In this document: in pieces, positions 5,431 to 9,824 of the stretch
How the letters are laid out: each line of letters begins with the position of its first letter
Numbering within the stretch: the stretch's first letter is position 1
Assembly: GCA_964452575.1 (NCBI GenBank)
Contig: CAYVMN010000172.1
Location: forward strand, 1-9,824
Direction: 5' to 3'
From: CAYVMN01 sp964452575
Lineage (GTDB): Bacteria; Desulfobacterota; DSM-4660; Desulfatiglandales; Desulfatiglandaceae
DNA length: 9,824 bases
Notes under the pieces: model-generated
Told to the model about the DNA's origin: nothing
What the model saw: the letters and a program-made list of their open reading frames with translations, nothing else
The model's database searches: none
Translations under genes and position numbers: made by a program

Positions 5431-7176
5431 ATGGAATTTCTGAGCCCTGAAACTATGAAAGATCTCATGCAGGTCTGCCTGGGGGAAATGAAGGCCGATG
5501 TGGTCATCAGAGGAGGGGACTTGGTCAATGTCTATAGCGGTGAGATCCTCAAGGGATTTTCAGTCGCTACCAGGGGGAAATGGATCGCTTATGTGGGGCC
5601 AGATCCCGGTCGTACCATCGGGCCCGATACCCACGTCATCGATGCATCTGGAAAGGTTGTTGCCCCGGGATTTATCGACGGCCACTCCCATATGATCTAC
5701 TATGCATCTCCCCCTGAATTCCTCCGTTATGCCATGAAGGGAGGCACAACCTGCATCATCACTGAAACCGTGGAGCTCTCCTTTACATCCGGATACAGGG
5801 GGATTCTCAATTGGCTGGATCAGGTGCGGGATCAACCCATTAAGATCTTCTCTACGGTCCCACCCTCAGTCACCTTCAGCAAAGAGGCAGAGAAAAGGAC
5901 CCCCACACTCGAGCAGCTACTGGAACTCCTGAGGCTGGATGAGTTTGTCGGCGTAGGGGAAGGCTTCTGGCAGCAAGTCCTCAGAACCCAAACACGATAC
6001 CCTGCCCTGTCGGCCGAGGCGCGAAGACTCAAGAAGAGCGCTGAGGGACACGCAGCCGGTTGTCGTTCTGAGAGGCTTGCCGCCTATGCGGCCTTTGGCG
6101 TCTCCTCCTGTCACGAATCGGTAAGCGCAGAAGAGGTTATAGAAAAACTGAGGCTGGGGATGTGGGTCATGGTCCGACAGGGCAGCATTCGAAAAGAGCT
6201 GGATGCCATCTCCAGGATAAAGGATATGCCCATTGACTTCAGACGGCTGACCCTTGTCACGGACGGCGTGGACCCGAGAGATTTGGTGGAAAAAGGCTAC
6301 ATGGAGTGTGTGGTGCAGCGCGCCATAGACCTGGGTTTCGACCCTGTTCTGGCCATCCAGATGGCCACGCTCAACGTGGCCGAACACTTCGGGCTGGATA
6401 ACATCCTTGGGGGCATCGCACCAGGGAAATGTGCAGACATGGTCATTCTCCCAGACATCCAGACCATCAAGGCACAATATGTCCTCAGCAACGGACAGTT
6501 GATTGTGCAAGATGGTGAGATTCGGGCCGAGCCTCGCGCGATGCCGCCTTATAGCCGAGGGTTTAAAGAAATTCAGGTGGATCCATCGGACTTTGCGATT
6601 CGGACACAAAGCAAGGGTCCATTGAGGGTAAGGGTGGTCGAACAGTTGACGGAACTGGTAACCAGGGAGGCCTTTCTCGATCTGGTTCCATCTTGCGGTG
6701 AACTCAAGGCTGATCCAGGGCACGACCTATTGAAGGTCTCGCTCATATCGGGTGAAGGGCATATATTCACCGCTTTGATAAGGGGTCACGGTTTTCAAAA
6801 AGGCGCAATGGCTACGAGCGGCCTGTGGGAGACCCTCGGAACCCTGGTAGTAGGCACCAATGATACAGACATGGCCGCGGCAGTGAATCGGGTCCATGAA
6901 ATGGGAGGGGGGATTGTGCTTTGTGCAGGCGCACAGGTGCAGGCTGAGATTGAACTCTCCATTTCAGGGCTAATGTCGACCCTCCCGATCGAGGCACTGG
7001 CGCGCGGGTTAAGGCAGATTCAGGAGAAGGCCGAGGCCCTTGGATTTAGATTTCCGGATGCGGCCCTCACCCTGGCAACCCTCACCACCCCGGCCATCCC
7101 ATTCTTGAGGGTTTGTGAAGAAGGTCTGGTGGATGTTAGAAAGGGGCAGGTGGTGGAACTTATGGTTCCTTTGTGA
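5431..7176 (+). CDS. Adenine-deaminase-family amidohydrolase, divergent
   Basis: About 581 residues, the usual Ade length. Family members convert adenine to hypoxanthine in the cytosol. Numbering from the GTG at 5425, the binuclear metal site appears complete: HSH (87-89) in APGFIDGHSH, GVGEG with E179, EGHAAG with H209, SSCHES with H230 and VTDG with D280. Then come the amidohydrolase signature IAPGKCADMVILPD and, from about 385, the adenine-deaminase C-terminal domain (VVGTNDTDMAAAVNRVHEMG, SISGLMS, LVDVRKG). Two blocks usually strongly conserved in Ade are altered. The DPHEIAN region reads ITETVELSF (112-120). The C-terminal HDSHN motif is replaced by LWETLG (467-472). The SDHE motif reads SCHE, and HIESS after the HxH is changed. 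Metal chemistry is probably kept, but the substrate may not be adenine. A GGGAG (5421-5425) sits 5 bases before ATG 5431, which I prefer over the GTG at 5425. Confidence 0.8.
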   Translation: MEFLSPETMKDLMQVCLGEMKADVVIRGGDLVNVYSGEILKGFSVATRGKWIAYVGPDPGRTIGPDTHVIDASGKVVAPGFIDGHSHMIYYASPPEFLRYAMKGGTTCIITETVELSFTSGYRGILNWLDQVRDQPIKIFSTVPPSVTFSKEAEKRTPTLEQLLELLRLDEFVGVGEGFWQQVLRTQTRYPALSAEARRLKKSAEGHAAGCRSERLAAYAAFGVSSCHESVSAEEVIEKLRLGMWVMVRQGSIRKELDAISRIKDMPIDFRRLTLVTDGVDPRDLVEKGYMECVVQRAIDLGFDPVLAIQMATLNVAEHFGLDNILGGIAPGKCADMVILPDIQTIKAQYVLSNGQLIVQDGEIRAEPRAMPPYSRGFKEIQVDPSDFAIRTQSKGPLRVRVVEQLTELVTREAFLDLVPSCGELKADPGHDLLKVSLISGEGHIFTALIRGHGFQKGAMATSGLWETLGTLVVGTNDTDMAAAVNRVHEMGGGIVLCAGAQVQAEIELSISGLMSTLPIEALARGLRQIQEKAEALGFRFPDAALTLATLTTPAIPFLRVCEEGLVDVRKGQVVELMVPL

Positions 7177-7225
7177 AGGTCAAGCAACGGGCTGATCTTG
7201 GAGTGCTGTCTTTTGGGTTCTTGGG

Positions 7226-7255
7226 TTGACGTTCAAGATCCCATGATTATATTAT
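7226..7255 (+). promoter_or_regulatory. Strong candidate promoter of the rpsA leader
   Basis: TTGACG (7226-7231, five of six) and TATTAT (7250-7255, five of six) are separated by 18 bases; an overlapping TATATT (7248-7253) gives 16. Transcription would start near 7262. This is the best promoter match in the gap between the amidohydrolase and rpsA, and it sits about 320 bases before the S1 start codon. Confidence 0.5.
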
Positions 7256-7261
7256 TTTGTT

Positions 7262-7436
7262 TAATTGCTTCAAGAATTTGTTCGAACCATTAGCTTTTGG
7301 TTGTTCCGCGGGTCTTACACTGCTTTAGGGGTCCTTGACCGAAGAGGGCCTGCGACCAAGAACGTTAATAGATTGTAATTCGCTTCAATTGGATTGTCTT
7401 GGGCATCTTGGGGCGTTTAAAGGAGATGCCCTTTTA
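7262..7436 (+). ncRNA. Putative structured RNA or attenuated leader upstream of rpsA
   Basis: Between the promoter and a terminator-like hairpin lies about 175 bases of likely non-coding, structured sequence. TTTTGGTTG (7295-7303) pairs with CGACCAAGA (7353-7361) over nine positions with two G-U pairs. Inside it, CGGGTC (7309-7314) pairs with GGCCTG (7347-7352), and GGTC-CTT-GACC (7330-7340) forms the tip. CAAGA (7271-7275) can pair with TCTTG (7397-7401) to close the ends. The result is a rod with large unpaired flanks. Size, rod shape and own promoter recall 6S RNA, but the conserved 6S positions could not be matched, so this is only a hypothesis. A cis-acting leader controlling S1 synthesis is the main alternative. 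Confidence 0.35.
7401..7435 (+). terminator. Terminator- or attenuator-like hairpin in the rpsA leader
   Basis: GGGCATC (7401-7407) pairs perfectly with GATGCCC (7425-7431) around a 17-base loop and is followed at once by TTTTATTT. This has the form of an intrinsic terminator. It lies about 145 bases upstream of the rpsA start, so it would either end a separate small RNA or attenuate the rpsA transcript. Confidence 0.5.
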
Positions 7437-7490
7437 TTTCAGGTCTTAGAAACCAGAGAGTCCAGAGTCCTGTCATTCTTGCGAAGAGTG

Positions 7491-7513
7491 TGCCCCTGGC
7501 TTGAACAGGGGCA
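7491..7513 (+). promoter_or_regulatory. 8-bp perfect stem-loop before the rpsA start
   Basis: TGCCCCTG (7491-7498) and CAGGGGCA (7506-7513) pair perfectly around a 7-base loop. The hairpin is GC-rich, has no T-run, and lies 68 bases before the start codon. It could be a translational control element; S1 is known to autoregulate its own synthesis in E. coli, though through different leader structures. Confidence 0.4.
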
Positions 7514-7580
7514 GCCTTCCGCGGGATTGACACATAAATTTTTGGGGGTACTCGCGTTGATGGAAAGGGAAACAGATCAA

Positions 7581-9281
7581 ATGGCAGAAAACGAATTTTC
7601 ATTGGAAAACTCCCCTGCCGGCCCTAGCTTTAAGGAATTATACGAAGAGAGCCTCAAGAGCATCCAGGAGGGCAAGATTGTCAAGGGGCAGATCCTTCAA
7701 ATAGACAAGGAATATGTCCTGGTGGATATTGGTTACAAATCAGAAGGAACAGTCCGGATCGCCGAATTTATGGATTCTGATGGTCATGTGACAGCCACGG
7801 TGGGTGACGAAATAGAAGTCCTCTTGGTGCGAAAAGAGGATGAAGAAGGGCGGGTCATCCTCTCCAAGGAGAAGGCAGCAAAAGTCAAGCTATGGGACGA
7901 CATAGAAAATGCCTATAAGACTGGGAGTATCGTAAGAGGGAAAATCATTTCAAAGGTCAAAGGCGGACTCGTTGTAGATATTGGTCTGCGGGCCTTCTTG
8001 CCAGGATCTCAGGCCGATCTGCCGCCAGTCAAGAACCTGGACCCCCTGATCGGCACAGAGCACGATTTCAGGATCATAAAGTGCGAAAAAGAACAGGCGA
8101 ATATCGTGGTATCCCGCCGGGCCGTCTTAGAGGCAGAGAGGATGGCCTTGCTGGAAGAAACCCTTGAAGGCCTCGAGGAGGGTGCTGCCGTTTCTGGGAC
8201 AATTACCAGCATTACCGATTACGGTCTGTTTATCGATCTGGGCGGCATTGACGGCCTCGTTCATATTACCAACATCTCCTGGGGTAAGCTCGGTCATCCT
8301 TCAGAGACATATAAGATCGGTGATAAGGTCACAGTCAAGATCCTCAACATCGATAAAGAGAGAAAGAGGGTATCCCTCGGCATCAAACAGCTAACCCCCA
8401 GCCCATGGAGCATGGTTCAAGATAGATATCCGGTGGGGACCAGAGTCATGGGACGTGTCACGAGCCTGAAAAAGTACGGGGCCTTCCTGGAACTGGAAGA
8501 AGGGTTGGAAGGCCTGGTTCACATATCTGAAATGTCTTGGACAAGAAAGATTCGACATCCCTCCGAGGTCTTGAGCATTGGCAGCACGGTGGAGGCAGTT
8601 GTCATAGACATCGATGTTGCCAAAGAGCGGATTTCCTTAAGTATCAAGCAGCTTGAGCCAAATCCCTGGGATTCCATTGCCGAAAAATATCCCGTGGGGG
8701 CCATTATAGAGGGGAAGGTAAAGGATATAACGGATTTCGGTATCTTTATCGGCATTGATGAAGGGATCGATGGCCTGGTCCACACATCTAACCTCTCATG
8801 GACCAGACAGACAAGTCACCCTTCGGAGCTTTTCAAAAAAGGCGAAAAGGTCCAGGCAATTATCCTGGACATTGACAAGGAGAGTCAGCATTTTTCGTTG
8901 GGAATCAAACAACTGACGCCAGACCCATGGAATGACGTCCCGGAAAGATACAAGCCCGGCACCCGAGTCTCCGGTACTGTGACCAACATCACCGATTTCG
9001 GCCTCTTCGTCGAACTGGAAGAGGGTATAGAAGGCCTGATTCACGTATCCCAATTGCCCAAGCGCAAAGATGGCAATCCCATGGAGGGATTTCAGATTAG
9101 GGACGAAATAGAGGCCGAGGTTGTTAATGTCTCGCAGGAGGATAAGAGAATTGACCTTTCCACCCGAAGGCTGGGAAAAACCTCGAAAAGAGGTGCTCGT
9201 AAGGGCTATATCGACAATCAGGAAAAGGCCACTTCTAATCTGGGAGACCTGTTGAGAGAGAAGATGCTGAACCGAGAATAA
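7581..9281 (+). CDS. rpsA: Small ribosomal subunit protein S1
   Basis: A 566-residue protein with six consecutive S1 (OB-fold) repeats at about 30-98, 116-182, 201-269, 286-356, 372-443 and 459-528. Repeats three to six show the ITDYGLFIDL..GIDGLVHITN type core. S1 binds mRNA and helps the 30S subunit load leaders that are structured or lack a strong Shine-Dalgarno. The first two divergent repeats are the part that anchors S1 to the ribosome, and the last four are the RNA-binding part. A basic tail (RLGKTSKRGARKG) ends in LGDLLREKMLNRE. The open frame extends back to 7335, but I place the start at ATG 7581: an AAAGGGA (7564-7570) sits 10 bases upstream, S1 homology begins just after it, and the 82 upstream codons cover the leader hairpins. 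ATG 7560 is the alternative. Its last 47 bases overlap the oppositely oriented gene. Confidence 0.95.
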   Translation: MAENEFSLENSPAGPSFKELYEESLKSIQEGKIVKGQILQIDKEYVLVDIGYKSEGTVRIAEFMDSDGHVTATVGDEIEVLLVRKEDEEGRVILSKEKAAKVKLWDDIENAYKTGSIVRGKIISKVKGGLVVDIGLRAFLPGSQADLPPVKNLDPLIGTEHDFRIIKCEKEQANIVVSRRAVLEAERMALLEETLEGLEEGAAVSGTITSITDYGLFIDLGGIDGLVHITNISWGKLGHPSETYKIGDKVTVKILNIDKERKRVSLGIKQLTPSPWSMVQDRYPVGTRVMGRVTSLKKYGAFLELEEGLEGLVHISEMSWTRKIRHPSEVLSIGSTVEAVVIDIDVAKERISLSIKQLEPNPWDSIAEKYPVGAIIEGKVKDITDFGIFIGIDEGIDGLVHTSNLSWTRQTSHPSELFKKGEKVQAIILDIDKESQHFSLGIKQLTPDPWNDVPERYKPGTRVSGTVTNITDFGLFVELEEGIEGLIHVSQLPKRKDGNPMEGFQIRDEIEAEVVNVSQEDKRIDLSTRRLGKTSKRGARKGYIDNQEKATSNLGDLLREKMLNRE

Positions 9282-9824
9282 TGTCCAAGGATTCCTTTAG
9301 ATCCCTCGGAGTAAAGACCTCAAGAACCATTACCCCCTCAAAAGAACGTCTCAACAGACATTCGATCCATCCTCGCACCTGAACCCTGGGCATACTGGAA
9401 AGACTCAGATGGTCCTCGTATCCCTCCACCCGGTGAATGTGAATCATTTCTGTCACGTTTGCGTAGCGTCTTATTGACTTGGTCACATCTTCCTTGCCAA
9501 GCATCAGATGTCCAAGGTCCAGGCAAAATCTGCACAATCCGCTATCCCAAAATTGCTCCATAAGAGACGGGGTGTAATTGATATTTTCAATAAGTAATCT
9601 GTTGCTCCCCCCTATTTCTTTATGGAGCGTCTCCAAGGAATCTAGGGCGCGGCTAGTCCATTCATCCCAGGTCTGTGTGTTCTGCTTGGTAAAGTATAGC
9701 CCTGGAACCGGAACGAGGGTGGCCGGCGAAGGGGCAACAGGAAGATAAAGATAAATCATCTTAATTTGACAGTAAATATCCGACCCCAGAGGGGGCCGGC
9801 TTTGGTTTAACCCCTGGAAGGGGA
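9235..9824 (-). CDS. cbiR: CbiR-like cobamide remodelling phosphodiesterase, N-terminus outside the window
   Basis: The frame is open from the right edge (no stop in 9760-9824) to a TAG at 9237-9235, so this is the C-terminal part of a longer gene; the ATG at 9759 is probably internal. It reads IYLYLP, then WTSRALDSLETL, LLIENINYTPSLM, CRFCLDLGHLMLGKEDV, MIHIHRVEGYEDHLSLSS and GVMVLEVFTPRDLKESL. These match the later strands of an AP-endonuclease-2/xylose-isomerase-like TIM barrel, with probable metal ligands in ENINY, DLGH, HIH and LEVF. The HxHxVxGxxDHLSL block is the feature I associate with CbiR, which cleaves the nucleotide loop of cobamides so that the lower ligand can be exchanged. Another sugar-isomerase-like member is possible. 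It converges on rpsA with a 47-base overlap and no terminator between them. Confidence 0.6.
   Translation of the reverse strand, partial: PFQGLNQSRPPLGSDIYCQIKMIYLYLPVAPSPATLVPVPGLYFTKQNTQTWDEWTSRALDSLETLHKEIGGSNRLLIENINYTPSLMEQFWDSGLCRFCLDLGHLMLGKEDVTKSIRRYANVTEMIHIHRVEGYEDHLSLSSMPRVQVRGWIECLLRRSFEGVMVLEVFTPRDLKESLDIILGSASSLSTGLPD

Noticed and set aside
5917..6723. Long minus-strand ORF (268 codons) inside the amidohydrolase gene
   Set aside because: Antisense shadow of a well-supported coding region with no domain signature.
7194..7240. GATCTTG ... CAAGATC inverted repeat after the amidohydrolase stop
   Set aside because: Seven pairs around a 33-base loop, no T-run, and it overlaps the likely promoter; not convincing as a terminator.
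7527..7532. TTGACA consensus -35 close to the rpsA start
   Set aside because: No acceptable -10 box at 16-18 bases downstream.
1..9824. CRISPR array, tRNA, rRNA or prophage genes
   Set aside because: No regularly spaced identical repeats, no tRNA- or rRNA-like sequence and no phage structural genes were seen by reading; no tool search was possible.

Overview
The window looks like a chromosomal piece of a Gram-negative anaerobe, most likely of the former Deltaproteobacteria (Desulfobacterota or relatives). This is an inference from three things: a six-domain ribosomal protein S1, a CbiR-like cobamide enzyme next to it, and short GGTTCAA/GGTTCAGG intergenic repeats that I associate with that group. 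No rRNA or tRNA gene is present to confirm it.

The left half (about 1-5100) is accessory DNA with every gene on the minus strand. Read on that strand, right to left, it holds a complete PstI/BsuBI-type type II restriction-modification pair (methyltransferase 3511-5094, endonuclease 2589-3518, overlapping by 8 bases). Next come a repeat-rich spacer, a 54-codon hypothetical ORF (2060-2224), and a DUF2281-like antitoxin with an overlapping MazF/PemK-like toxin. The toxin reading frame carries two internal stops. After it lies an imperfect palindrome shaped like an integron attC site (1404-1460), then an EVE/PUA-like gene (634-1368). The tail of that gene runs into the 5' part of a group II intron (about 1-637), whose reverse-transcriptase leader carries an in-frame stop. 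The region reads as a defence/mobile island in partial decay: the restriction-modification pair looks intact, while the toxin and the intron ORF look broken and the EVE gene looks truncated.

The right half (about 5200-9824) looks like housekeeping DNA. A divergent adenine-deaminase-family amidohydrolase (5431-7176) is read rightwards. After a 400-base leader with a good promoter, a terminator-like hairpin and other stem-loops comes rpsA, ribosomal protein S1 (start placed at 7581). Converging on rpsA, with a 47-base tail-to-tail overlap, is the C-terminal part of a CbiR-like TIM-barrel enzyme that runs off the right edge.

The items most worth a second look are the putative structured RNA or attenuator between 7262 and 7436, the loss of two adenine-deaminase signature motifs in an otherwise metal-competent enzyme, the attC-like site beside a decayed toxin-antitoxin pair, and the group II intron abutting an EVE-domain gene.
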